Source: Bacteroidota bacterium
Lineage (GTDB): Bacteria > Bacteroidota > Bacteroidia > Flavobacteriales > Flavobacteriaceae
DNA length: 33,761 bases
Direction: 5' to 3'
Assembly: GCA_004356305.1 (NCBI GenBank)
Contig: SMXJ01000111.1
Location: forward strand, 1 to 33,761
Every line of letters starts with the position of its first letter. The stretch's first letter is position 1. The translations under genes and the position numbers were made by a program. Below, piece after piece: positions 1 through 7,225 of the stretch. The notes below the pieces were generated by a model. That model ran no database searches and was not told the DNA's origin. It saw nothing but the letters and a program-made list of their open reading frames with translations.

Positions 1-1
1 G

Positions 2-547
2 GAAGCACGAAATAAGTGCGTTGAGAGCATTATTTCAGTAATGGGGAATTTAAATCCACATTTACGGGATGTACCCGATTTTCAGCATAAATTATGGGAT
101 CAATTGTTTATTATTTCAGATTTTAAACTGGTTGTAGATTCTCCCTTTCCCATACCATCAAGAGAAGAATTGGCGGCACGACCTGAACCTCTTGATTATC
201 CTCAAAATTACCCTAAGTATCGATTCTACGGAAACAACATCAAACGTATGATCGATGTGGCTGTTAGCTGGGAAGATGGTGATATGAAGATCGGACTGGT
301 CTTGACCATTGCCAACCATATGAAGAAATGTTTCTTGAATTGGAACAAAGATACCGTAGAAGACGATGTGATATTTAAGCATTTGTATGAACTTTCTGAC
401 GGGAAGATCGATCTGCGTAATAGCGATGAAGATCTTTCAGATTCGCAACAATTGCTCAAGAGTAAAAAGCGATTTAGCAAGCAGTTTACGGGCAAGAGTA
501 AAGGCGGTGGTAAGAATAGCAGTAATCGCAATCGTAAACGCTACTAA
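2..547 (+). CDS. DUF4290 domain-containing protein, 5' end outside the window
   Basis: The reading frame is open from base 2, so the gene starts before the window. The first visible residues (EARNKCVESIISVMGN) run straight into the ATG at 41, which is therefore internal. The protein matches my recollection of the DUF4290 family, conserved in Flavobacteria and of unknown function; the stretch NPHLRDVPDFQHKLWDQLF is typical. The visible part is about 181 residues. It ends in a low-complexity basic tail rich in Lys, Gly, Asn and Arg, which could bind nucleic acid, though that is only inference. The stop is 21 bases before murA, and no terminator is visible between them, so the two are probably co-transcribed. 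There is no signal peptide or membrane segment in the visible part. The family call is fairly sure; the function is unknown. Confidence 0.85.
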   Translation, partial: EARNKCVESIISVMGNLNPHLRDVPDFQHKLWDQLFIISDFKLVVDSPFPIPSREELAARPEPLDYPQNYPKYRFYGNNIKRMIDVAVSWEDGDMKIGLVLTIANHMKKCFLNWNKDTVEDDVIFKHLYELSDGKIDLRNSDEDLSDSQQLLKSKKRFSKQFTGKSKGGGKNSSNRNRKRY

Positions 548-568
548 GTTAGTCCACTCTAGATTTTT

Positions 569-1879
569 ATGGGAACTTTTAAAATAGATGGCGGACACTC
601 TTTAAAAGGTGAAATTCGCCCACAAGGCTCTAAAAATGAATCCTTACAAATAATTTGCGCCACATTATTAACTTCAGAGGAAGTTATTATTGATAATATT
701 CCTGATATCCTGGATGTCGATAAATTGATTAGCATTTTAGGGGATCTGGGCGTGAAAACTCAAAAGTTAAGTAAAGGAAAGTACTCTTTTAAAGCAGATG
801 AAATAAACCTGGAGTACTTAGATTCGAAGGTCTTTAGACAAGATGGCGGTTCACTTCGTGGTTCTATTATGATCGTAGGGCCATTGTTGGCCAGATTTGG
901 AAAAGGATACATCCCCCGTCCCGGCGGTGATAAGATTGGCCGCCGCAGACTGGATACTCACTTTCAGGGGTTTATTAAATTAGGCGCAAAATTTCGTTAC
1001 AATAAGGAAGATCGTTTTTACGAAGTAGAAGCGCCGGATGGGTTGAAGGGAGCCTATATGTTGCTGGACCAGGCCTCTGTGACCGGGACCGCAAATATTG
1101 TGATGGCTGCAGTCTTAGCCAGTGGTACTACTACAATTTACAATGCGGCTTGTGAACCTTACATTCAGCAACTATGTAATATGTTGAACTCGATGGGAGC
1201 GAATATCGATGGAGTAGGTTCCAATTTATTGACAATTGAAGGCGTGGAAAGCTTAAAAGGTTGTTCTCATAGAATCCTTCCCGATATGGTTGAAATAGGT
1301 AGTTGGATAGGTTTGGCCGCTATGACTCATTCTGAAATTACGATAAAAGATGTAAGTTGGGAGAATTTAGGCTTGATTCCGGATACTTTTAGAAAGTTGG
1401 GAATTACTTTAGAAAAGAGAGGAGAGGATATTTATATTCCTGCACAAGACCGTTACGAAATTCAGGGGTATATTGACGATTCGACACTCACGATTTCTGA
1501 TGCACCCTGGCCGGGCTTTACACCAGATCTGTTGAGCGTGGTTTTGGTGGTGTGTACCCAAGCCAAAGGAAGTGTACTTATTCATCAAAAAATGTTCGAA
1601 AGTCGTCTGTTCTTTGTGGATAAACTAATTGATATGGGAGCGAGGATTATTCTTTGTGATCCTCACCGCGCTGCAGTGATAGGGCATAACTTCGAATCTG
1701 ATCTGAGAGCAACCACTATGGTTTCGCCCGATATTCGGGCGGGTATTTCCTTATTGATCGCGGCTCTTTCTGCAAAAGGGATTAGTACCATACACAATAT
1801 TGAACAGATCGATCGTGGTTATGAGAATATAGATGAACGATTAAGGGCAATTGGTGCCAGGATCACTAGAATTGATTAG
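569..1879 (+). CDS. murA: UDP-N-acetylglucosamine 1-carboxyvinyltransferase MurA, Asp-type active site
   Basis: Transfers enolpyruvate from PEP to UDP-GlcNAc, the first committed cytosolic step of peptidoglycan synthesis. At 436 residues it has the normal family length. Active-site residues known from E. coli MurA are present: Lys22 and Asn23 in GSKNES, Arg126 (E. coli Arg120) in the mobile loop, the Asp in APWPGFTPD (E. coli Asp305), and the Arg in DIRAG (E. coli Arg397). The loop Cys that fosfomycin alkylates (E. coli Cys115) is replaced by Asp121 in RPGGDKIGRR. In other MurA proteins this Cys-to-Asp form is active and resists fosfomycin. The ATG at 569 gives the expected N-terminus (FKIDGGHSLKGEI). 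It lies 21 bases after the DUF4290 stop, suggesting one transcript. A weak AT-rich hairpin follows the stop. Confidence 0.97.
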   Translation: MGTFKIDGGHSLKGEIRPQGSKNESLQIICATLLTSEEVIIDNIPDILDVDKLISILGDLGVKTQKLSKGKYSFKADEINLEYLDSKVFRQDGGSLRGSIMIVGPLLARFGKGYIPRPGGDKIGRRRLDTHFQGFIKLGAKFRYNKEDRFYEVEAPDGLKGAYMLLDQASVTGTANIVMAAVLASGTTTIYNAACEPYIQQLCNMLNSMGANIDGVGSNLLTIEGVESLKGCSHRILPDMVEIGSWIGLAAMTHSEITIKDVSWENLGLIPDTFRKLGITLEKRGEDIYIPAQDRYEIQGYIDDSTLTISDAPWPGFTPDLLSVVLVVCTQAKGSVLIHQKMFESRLFFVDKLIDMGARIILCDPHRAAVIGHNFESDLRATTMVSPDIRAGISLLIAALSAKGISTIHNIEQIDRGYENIDERLRAIGARITRID

Positions 1880-1891
1880 TTGCAAAAAACA

Positions 1892-2470
1892 TTATGCGTT
1901 TTTATTCTTGATGATCTCGTCCTGCAGTTTTCTTCGCAATTGTTGTTCTCTTTCAAGTGCTTGTTGTCTGTGAGTTTCGAATTCTTCGTCCGTTTCGGTT
2001 AGTTTTAATTTAGCTGCCTTGGTGATCACATTACTATTTTTGAATTTAAACAAAAGATATAGCACAACTAATACTAGTAACCCAATAATACCCCACATGG
2101 TAATTTTGTAAATAGTTTTATTGATCAGAGCTCCAAAGAGGTTAATACCATCTTGATTTTCTATAGATGTATTCAATTCTGTTTGAAGACTAGACATACT
2201 TTGGGTGAGCGTGTCAATTTTACTTTTTTGCAAAGCTATCGTTCCCTGCGCATTTTCAAGATCTTTTTTAATCGAGGCAATGGAATCCTCAACGTTCTTT
2301 TTGAGATTGTTGAGTTTGTATATTTTAACCACTTTGTATTCTTCATAGCGGTTAGATTTATCAATGACATCAACAAATAGCTCTTCGAGAGTAGTGGTTT
2401 TTTGCTGGGCAATCGCTGGAAGTACATACAATGCAAAGCATACCGTAAGAAGGAGAATTTTCAGTTTCAT
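1892..2470 (-). CDS. Exported or membrane-anchored coiled-coil protein of unknown function
   Basis: I chose the ATG at 2470 over the one 13 codons upstream because it begins a clean signal peptide (MKLKILLLTVCFALY, ending near AIAQQ). After that come a helical, coiled-coil-like region (roughly residues 45-105), one membrane segment (roughly 125-146, WGIIGLLVLVVLYLLF), and a charged C-terminal helix with EREQQLRRKLQDE. The likely topology is a periplasmic coiled coil, one transmembrane helix and a cytoplasmic tail. It resembles a conserved flavobacterial family that, as I recall, databases often label 'tRNA (guanine-N1)-methyltransferase'. Nothing here supports that label: I see no SPOUT knot or SAM motif. 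It is convergent with murA, with only 12 bases between their ends. No function can be assigned. Confidence 0.8.
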   Translation of the reverse strand: MKLKILLLTVCFALYVLPAIAQQKTTTLEELFVDVIDKSNRYEEYKVVKIYKLNNLKKNVEDSIASIKKDLENAQGTIALQKSKIDTLTQSMSSLQTELNTSIENQDGINLFGALINKTIYKITMWGIIGLLVLVVLYLLFKFKNSNVITKAAKLKLTETDEEFETHRQQALEREQQLRRKLQDEIIKNKNA

Positions 2471-2553
2471 AATGAGGGGATATGGTTTGTTATGGCAAAG
2501 TAACCTCAAAAAAGAAGAATAATTGTTACCGATAGCGATTAATTTTGTTAAAA

Positions 2554-2790
2554 TTATTCAGCCTGAACCAATTCCTTATTCATCGTATAACTCAATGCTC
2601 CTGATGGACATTTCTTTATTTGGGAGATGATCTTACTTGATGGGGCACCGTCGAGGTCTATCCATGGAATGACCGTAGTTCTAAATACTGACGATAATCC
2701 GTTCGCACATTTCTCGGCGTGAATGCATTTAGTAGGTTCAAAAGTAACAGTAATTTCTTCGTTGGTAAATTGGTTATTATCGGTTTCCAT
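2554..2790 (-). CDS. Small (4Fe-4S)-binding protein, YjdI/Fer4_19 type
   Basis: A 78-residue protein matching the divergent mono-cluster ferredoxin family (Fer4_19, E. coli YjdI). The pattern is ITVTFEPTKCIHAEKC near residues 13-28 and KKCPSGALSY near 60-69. Visible Cys residues are 22, 28 and 62. A fourth ligand, if the cluster has four, is not an obvious Cys here. Such proteins are presumed electron carriers or cluster-holding proteins; the physiological partner is not known. The ATG at 2790 is the first in frame. The upstream 344 bases hold a pair of AT-rich direct repeats flanked by an inverted repeat, which could be an operator for this gene. It is followed 83 bases later by the coiled-coil protein gene on the same strand. 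Confidence 0.85.
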   Translation of the reverse strand: METDNNQFTNEEITVTFEPTKCIHAEKCANGLSSVFRTTVIPWIDLDGAPSSKIISQIKKCPSGALSYTMNKELVQAE

Positions 2791-3134
2791 AAGCGTTGAT
2801 TTGGGGGATATGTAACTACTTAATTTTCAATAATATCGATAAATATATACATTTAATCGGATAAATATATAATTATTGAAGAAAATACTTACAAATATTT
2901 AATATAAAGTGAAATTATAAGTGTTTAAAACCCGTTGTGGGAGAATGTAATTCCGAAGTGGAGGAAATTGTTTTTTCATTCGAAGAAAGTGATATAATTC
3001 GCTACTTCTTCCTGTTTTATCAGGTTTCAGTAATTTGAATATTTTTATTAAGTACACCAGCATTTTATTTTTTGCTGTAAATGTACTACAGAAACTGAGT
3101 AACAGCCAAGAGGAAGAAGAAGATTAACAGTTAT
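2791..3134. other. 344-base intergenic region without a convincing gene
   Basis: This is very AT-rich DNA between the Fe-S protein gene and the aquaporin stop. It holds the repeat structure at 2826-2880 and an imperfect hairpin at 3051-3087 (arms AGTACA/TGTACT and CAGCA/TGCTG). That hairpin could end aquaporin transcription on the minus strand, although its T-tract is weak. A short GTG-started frame at 2959 gives only 26 codons and I do not call it. I see no RNA gene. Confidence 0.5.
2826..2880. repeat. Paired direct repeats inside an inverted repeat, possible operator
   Basis: Two near-identical tracts, ATCGATAAATATATA (2835-2849) and ATCGGATAAATATATA (2856-2871), begin 21 bases apart, about two helical turns. 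They are enclosed by perfect 9-base inverted arms TTCAATAAT (2826-2834) and ATTATTGAA (2872-2880). The element lies 36-90 bases upstream of the Fe-S protein start, where a regulator or promoter would act. No known binding motif was recognised, and AT-rich DNA can give such patterns by chance. Confidence 0.45.
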
Positions 3135-3803
3135 TTAGCAATCCTCATCACAGCACGGATAGTCTTTAACCAATTTACAACTCGTCACGGCCAATAGTGC
3201 CCTTATGACAGTAGCTAAAATGTATAACCATAAATGCTTCAAATGGCCGGAAACCACTGCCGGAGAAAAAGATCTGACAGGATTCATCGAAGCAAATGTG
3301 ATGGGACCCGCCATCAAGGCTTCAAGAAGGACAATGCCGCCTATGGCTATTCCTGCCAAAATTCCCATCTCTTTAGAGCTGGTGGATATGTTGATAATCA
3401 CTTGCATCAAAAAGAAGGTGAGCGGTACTTCCATTATAAATATCCTTAAAACATCTATTTGTGGTAGGGTGGACCCCAATAGTTCATTTTCAGGAAAAAG
3501 GAATAAAAGGATCCCACCCGCCGCGAATGCACCAAGAATTTGCAAAATACAACAGGCCGGAACTTCTTTCCACGGAATTTTTTTAGCGAAGACGAAACCA
3601 ATAGTGACCGCCGGGTTTATATGTGCGCCACTTATTTCGCCAAAAGCGACGATCATTCCCATGACTATGAGTCCGAAGGTCATCGCAATGCCCACATGCG
3701 TCATCGTGGCACCCGTAAACTCATTGATGACAATCACACCTGTACCACAAAAAACCAAACTAAAGGTTCCAATGGCTTCGGCGATATAACCCTTTTTTAT
3801 CAT
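3135..3803 (-). CDS. Aquaporin / MIP-family channel
   Basis: An integral inner-membrane channel for water or small neutral solutes, 222 residues, with six predicted membrane segments. The first half-helix signature is intact (GAHINPAV, NPA at residues 63-65). The second is ASMNPVRSFSPAV, with NPV at 174-176 instead of NPA, followed by the conserved selectivity-filter Arg177. Ala-to-Val in the second box occurs in some MIP proteins but could alter the pore. The C-terminus ends in PCCDEDC, a Cys/acidic tail that is unusual and might bind metal (inference). It is divergent from the DUF2911 gene, with 112 bases between them. Whether it carries water or glycerol cannot be told from sequence. ATG at 3803 is the natural start. 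Confidence 0.92.
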   Translation of the reverse strand: MIKKGYIAEAIGTFSLVFCGTGVIVINEFTGATMTHVGIAMTFGLIVMGMIVAFGEISGAHINPAVTIGFVFAKKIPWKEVPACCILQILGAFAAGGILLFLFPENELLGSTLPQIDVLRIFIMEVPLTFFLMQVIINISTSSKEMGILAGIAIGGIVLLEALMAGPITFASMNPVRSFSPAVVSGHLKHLWLYILATVIRALLAVTSCKLVKDYPCCDEDC

Positions 3804-3915
3804 GCAACAAAAGCAACATAGTTTCGCATGCTATTTTTATGTTTTTGTTAACGATTAAAAAATGGGCAAATCGTACCTTCGTGCAAATCGTAAAAAACTG
3901 TAAATAAAAACCACA

Positions 3916-4761
3916 ATGAAAAATTTAATTCTATTAGTTTGTGTAGGCTTATTTGCCATGGGAGCCTATGCCCAGATTAAGACCCCGGCACCTAGTCCAT
4001 TTCAGAAAATCGAACAAAAAGTTGGTTTAACTGATGTTACATTGGAGTACTCCCGTCCTTCTATGAAAGGGAGAAAGATCTTTGGAGGATTGGTTCCTCT
4101 TAATGAAATTTGGCGCACAGGAGCCAACGAAAACACAAAGATCACCTTTAGTGATGACGTGATAGTGGGAGATGTAACCTTGAAAGCAGGGAGCTATGCT
4201 ATTTATACCAAACCAAATACGGAAAATTGGGAGGTTATCTTTTATAGCGATGCAGGAAATTGGGGAACACCTCAAGAGTGGGACCCTGCTAAAGTAGCGG
4301 TTACTTTAAAGGTGCAAACCTATCCTATGCCTATGTCTATCGAGACGTTCACCATGACATTTGATAATCTCAAAAATGACTCTGCGGTCATGGGGATTCT
4401 ATGGGAAAATCTTTACGTTGGTGTACCGATAATGTTTAAAACTGACGAGTTGGTAACCGCAAGTATAGAAAATGCAATGAACGGCCCTTCTGCAGGAGAC
4501 TACTTCAATTCGGCGGTATATTACTTAGAAGCCGGAAAGGACATCAACAAAGCGAAAATGTGGATTGACAAAGCCATTGTGATGCGTGAAAAGCCAGCCT
4601 TTTGGTTCCACAGACAACAGTCGTTGATCTATGCCAAAGCCGGTGACAAAGAAGGGGCGGTGAAAGCTGCCCAAACTTCGTTAAAATTGGCTAAAGAAGC
4701 CGGTAACGATGATTATGTAGCATTAAATACCAAATCATTAAAAGAATGGGGATCCATGTAA
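3916..4761 (+). CDS. Exported DUF2911 protein with TPR-like C-terminus
   Basis: A 281-residue protein with a signal peptide (MKNLILLVCVGLFAMGAYAQ), so it is probably periplasmic or outer-membrane associated. Residues about 25-170 match the DUF2911 family of Bacteroidota, with the typical VTLEYSRPSMKGRKIFGG and PLNEIWRTGANENTKI. The last third (about 190-281) is helical, with features of tetratricopeptide-like repeats: AVYYLEAGKDINKAKMWIDK and AKAGDKEGAVKAA. The function of the family is unknown. It is a monocistronic unit: divergent from the aquaporin and closed by a strong intrinsic terminator at 4784-4812. A possible -7 element TACCTTCG lies at 3874-3881, 34 bases before the ATG. Confidence 0.88.
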   Translation: MKNLILLVCVGLFAMGAYAQIKTPAPSPFQKIEQKVGLTDVTLEYSRPSMKGRKIFGGLVPLNEIWRTGANENTKITFSDDVIVGDVTLKAGSYAIYTKPNTENWEVIFYSDAGNWGTPQEWDPAKVAVTLKVQTYPMPMSIETFTMTFDNLKNDSAVMGILWENLYVGVPIMFKTDELVTASIENAMNGPSAGDYFNSAVYYLEAGKDINKAKMWIDKAIVMREKPAFWFHRQQSLIYAKAGDKEGAVKAAQTSLKLAKEAGNDDYVALNTKSLKEWGSM

Positions 4762-4783
4762 TTTCCAAATAAATAATGTACAT

Positions 4784-4812
4784 AAAAACGCCCTTTATAC
4801 AGGGCGTTTTTT
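4784..4812 (+). terminator. Intrinsic terminator of the DUF2911 gene
   Basis: A perfect 11-base stem, AAAAACGCCCT (4784-4794) and AGGGCGTTTTT (4801-4811), encloses a 6-base loop and runs into T residues. The A-tract on the left arm would also let it work on the opposite strand. Confidence 0.92.
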
Positions 4813-4892
4813 GTTGGTTATTATTTTAATAATTGAAGAAAATTTAATTAAATCAAAGGTTTTATCGTTACTATTGGTAGTTGTAAACGTAA

Positions 4893-4920
4893 TTGACTAT
4901 TTTCGAATTCTGTAAATTTG
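4893..4920 (+). promoter_or_regulatory. Bacteroidota-type promoter for the zinc-ribbon gene
   Basis: TTG (4893-4895) is followed after 17 bases by TAAATTTG (4913-4920), a full match to the TAnnTTTG -7 consensus. It would give a 5' leader of roughly 85-90 bases before the ATG at 5013. Confidence 0.6.
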
Positions 4921-5012
4921 TGACTGAAATTGTAATTATTATTTGCGAACACCTTACAATTAGTTTACATTTATAAATTGAAAAATTAAATCAAATTAAA
5001 ATTTAGAAAATT

Positions 5013-5156
5013 ATGGAAGGATATTGTGTAAAGTGTAAGTCGAAAAGAGAAATTCAAAATGGTGCAGAAGTTACTATGAAAAATGGCCGTAGAGCCATGA
5101 AAGGAACATGCCCAACTTGCGGAACAGGGATGTTTCGGATATTGGGGAAAGCTTAG
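5013..5156 (+). CDS. 47-residue zinc-ribbon protein, DUF5679-like
   Basis: A short ORF starting at ATG 5013 encodes 47 residues. It has two CxxC knuckles: YCVKCK at residues 4-9 and CPTCG at 33-37. This is the layout of a small zinc ribbon, and the sequence fits the DUF5679 family as I recall it; related proteins are often annotated only as hypothetical. The pattern GxYCVKCK...GxCPxCGTxMFRI is characteristic and argues that the ORF is real despite its size. A good promoter precedes it. It is rich in Lys and Arg, so nucleic-acid binding is plausible but is inference. The downstream side faces the symporter gene across a structured 223-base gap. Confidence 0.85.
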   Translation: MEGYCVKCKSKREIQNGAEVTMKNGRRAMKGTCPTCGTGMFRILGKA

Positions 5157-5193
5157 GTTAGTCAAGCTTACATAGTTTAATTCTCTACAACAT

Positions 5194-5269
5194 TCAAGTA
5201 TTTGTTTATTGAGCGGAATGATATGTCATGTCAAGCTTTGGGGTGGAAAATCGTTCCGCTTATACTTGA
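5194..5269. repeat. Long imperfect hairpin in convergent intergenic DNA
   Basis: Inner arms AGCGGAATGA (5212-5221) and TCGTTCCGCT (5251-5260) pair with one mismatch. Outer arms TCAAGTAT (5194-5201) and ATACTTGA (5262-5269) pair perfectly. The sides are unequal: 10 unpaired bases on the left and 1 on the right. A 9-base direct repeat GTCAAGCTT occurs at 5161 and again at 5230, inside the loop. There is no T-tract, so it is not a standard terminator. It could be a small RNA fold, a dispersed repeat or a mobile-element remnant. Confidence 0.45.
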
Positions 5270-5379
5270 CCATTCTCATAAAGATAAATAACAGAATTGG
5301 CGGCGCCGAATTATAGTTGTTGTTGGCGAAAGTTATTTATTTTTTTTAGCTAGAGATCTACCTTATCGAGCGGTTATTT

Positions 5380-7059
5380 TCAGCCGTTCCTTTTAGGAAG
5401 TACGTATTGCAACAAGATTGCTATACCCATAACAAGTAAACAGCCCAAAGCATTCAACCATAAATAGGGTATAATGTCTATATACCAAACATAGGCTACC
5501 GTTAGCTGTGTGATAATAGCCGCGATAAATGTTGCCTTGCCTTTTACAAACTTTATAAAAAAGGCCAGTAGGAAAACACCCAGTATATTTCCATAGAAAA
5601 TAGAACCGATAATATTGACCAATTGTATCAAATTGTCAAATAAATTGGCTACACACGCCACCAATATGGCGATCACACCCCAAAGCAGGGTAAACCATTT
5701 ACTCACGCGTACATAGTGCTTTTCATCCCGGCCTTCATTATTTCGTTTATACAGATCGATGGCTGTCGTAGAGCCTAACGCATTCAACTCACTGGCAGTT
5801 GATGACATGGCAGCACTCAGGATCACGGCCAGTAGAAGGCCTATCAATCCACGTGGGAGGTTGTTTAAAATAAAGTGAATGAACACATAATCCTTATCGT
5901 TGGTTTCAGCATTAGGATTGGCTTGTTTGATAAGTACTTTCGACCGGTCCCTTAGTTCGGTGTCAGTAGTATTTAAAGTTTGGATCTGTTTGATAAGCTG
6001 TTCTTTCTTCGCGGCGTCTTCGGTACGCGCAAATTTAAGCTGTACGGCTTTGATATCGGTCTCTAAGATCTGTTTTTCGGCTTGCAGATCGCGATATTGC
6101 TCTGCGTATTCACTGTTCATCACATTTTTTTCGGCGGCAGGATTAAAGTTCAATGGAGAGCTGTTAAATTGGTAAAAGACAAATACCATCACTCCAATCA
6201 ACAGAATAAAGAACTGCATAGGCACTTTTAGAAGTCCGTTCATGATTAGCCCCATCTGACTCTCTCGCACCGATTTCCCCGATAAATAACGTTGCACCTG
6301 ACTTTGATCTGTCCCAAAATAGGCGAGCATTAGAAAACTACCCCCTATGAGACCCGTCCAGATAGTATATCGATTCTCCAGATCGAAGGAGAAATCTAAA
6401 ACTTCCATTTTACCGTTGGCTCCTGCAATTTCCAAAGCTTTGGTAAAAGAAATGTCTAATGGGAGGTAATTGAGAATGATCAAAAATGCCATGAACATTC
6501 CGGCAAAAATGATCGCCATCTGATACTTTTGCGTAATGTTGACGGCTTTGGTGCCACCGCTCACAGTATAGATCACCACCAGTGTACCGATGATGATATT
6601 TAAATAGATCAAATTCCAGCCCAATACGGCTGAGAGAATAATAGCAGGCGCAAAAATGGTGATCCCTGCAGCCATGCCACGTTGCATTAAAAAGAAAATG
6701 GCGGTTAGCGTCCTGGTTTTTAGGTCAAAACGGCTTTCTAGAAATTCATAGGCTGTAAAGACCTTGAGTTTGTGGTAGAGCGGGATAAAAACCAAACAGA
6801 TCACCACCATAGCAATCGGTAATCCGAAGTAAAATTGTACAAAACCCATCCCATCATGAAAGGCTTGTCCGGGAGTGGATAAAAAAGTGATCGCACTCGC
6901 TTGGGTTGCCATTACACTCAAACCTACGGTCCACCATTTCGCTTCATTTCCACCTTTGATGTAATCGGTTATGTTTTTATTGCCACGACTTTTGTAGGTG
7001 CCATAACCCACAATAAATAGTAAAGTCCCAATTAAAATACCCCAATCGATCGTTCCCAT
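5380..7059 (-). CDS. Sodium:solute symporter (SSS family) with a coiled-coil loop insert
   Basis: A 559-residue polytopic inner-membrane protein of the SSS/SLC5 family, importing a solute with Na+. Typical landmarks are SAITFLSTPGQAF (about 55-67), GTDQSQVQRYLSGKS (249-263) and ILSAAMSSTASELNALGSTT (413-432), whose Ser residues match the usual Na+-site helix. Between two membrane segments (after residue about 298 and before about 390) lies an insert of about 90 charged residues with heptad-like helix; such a long loop is unusual for the family. The substrate cannot be predicted; sugar, sialic acid, amino acid or carboxylate are all possible. A 42-codon membrane-peptide ORF ends one base before its ATG, so the two must be co-transcribed and may form a complex. 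Confidence 0.93.
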   Translation of the reverse strand: MGTIDWGILIGTLLFIVGYGTYKSRGNKNITDYIKGGNEAKWWTVGLSVMATQASAITFLSTPGQAFHDGMGFVQFYFGLPIAMVVICLVFIPLYHKLKVFTAYEFLESRFDLKTRTLTAIFFLMQRGMAAGITIFAPAIILSAVLGWNLIYLNIIIGTLVVIYTVSGGTKAVNITQKYQMAIIFAGMFMAFLIILNYLPLDISFTKALEIAGANGKMEVLDFSFDLENRYTIWTGLIGGSFLMLAYFGTDQSQVQRYLSGKSVRESQMGLIMNGLLKVPMQFFILLIGVMVFVFYQFNSSPLNFNPAAEKNVMNSEYAEQYRDLQAEKQILETDIKAVQLKFARTEDAAKKEQLIKQIQTLNTTDTELRDRSKVLIKQANPNAETNDKDYVFIHFILNNLPRGLIGLLLAVILSAAMSSTASELNALGSTTAIDLYKRNNEGRDEKHYVRVSKWFTLLWGVIAILVACVANLFDNLIQLVNIIGSIFYGNILGVFLLAFFIKFVKGKATFIAAIITQLTVAYVWYIDIIPYLWLNALGCLLVMGIAILLQYVLPKRNG

Positions 7060-7060
7060 A

Positions 7061-7189
7061 CTAGGCGTAACTTTTCATTATAAAATAGAACAAGACTATG
7101 TAGATCACATTGATAAGCAACACTAAGGTGTAGCTCTTTTTCCAGATGAATTTATCCACAGTTTCTTCGCTATGATGTTCTTTTTCCAT
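7061..7189 (-). CDS. 42-residue single-pass membrane peptide upstream of the symporter
   Basis: Starting at ATG 7189, this frame encodes 42 residues: a charged N-terminus (MEKEHHSEETVDKFIWKKS), one hydrophobic helix (about residues 20-37) and a short polar end. Its stop (7061-7063) is one base before the symporter ATG, the tight spacing of translationally coupled subunits. Small membrane partners are known for some SSS transporters (DUF485 next to ActP-type and DUF4212 next to VC_2705-type carriers); this one is shorter than both and I do not place it in either family. The positive-inside rule suggests the N-terminus is cytoplasmic. It looks real because of its spacing and composition, but conservation has not been tested. 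Confidence 0.65.
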   Translation of the reverse strand: MEKEHHSEETVDKFIWKKSYTLVLLINVIYIVLFYFIMKSYA

Positions 7190-7225
7190 TTTTATAATCG
7201 AAATTTGATTTCAAAGAATACCTTT

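Noticed and set aside
1883..1903. Possible bidirectional terminator between murA and the coiled-coil gene
   Set aside because: The stem is AAAAAC/GTTTTT with only one G-C pair, too weak to call.
1892..2470. Label as tRNA (guanine-N1)-methyltransferase, which relatives may carry
   Set aside because: The protein is a signal-peptide, coiled-coil, single-membrane-helix protein with no methyltransferase motif.
2959..3039. A 26-codon GTG-started frame in the intergenic gap
   Set aside because: Too short, no promoter or family resemblance, in AT-rich DNA.
3205..3789. A 194-codon plus-strand frame opposite the aquaporin gene
   Set aside because: It is the exact antisense of a clear MIP-family gene, has no recognisable domain and lacks a promoter; it is a shadow frame.
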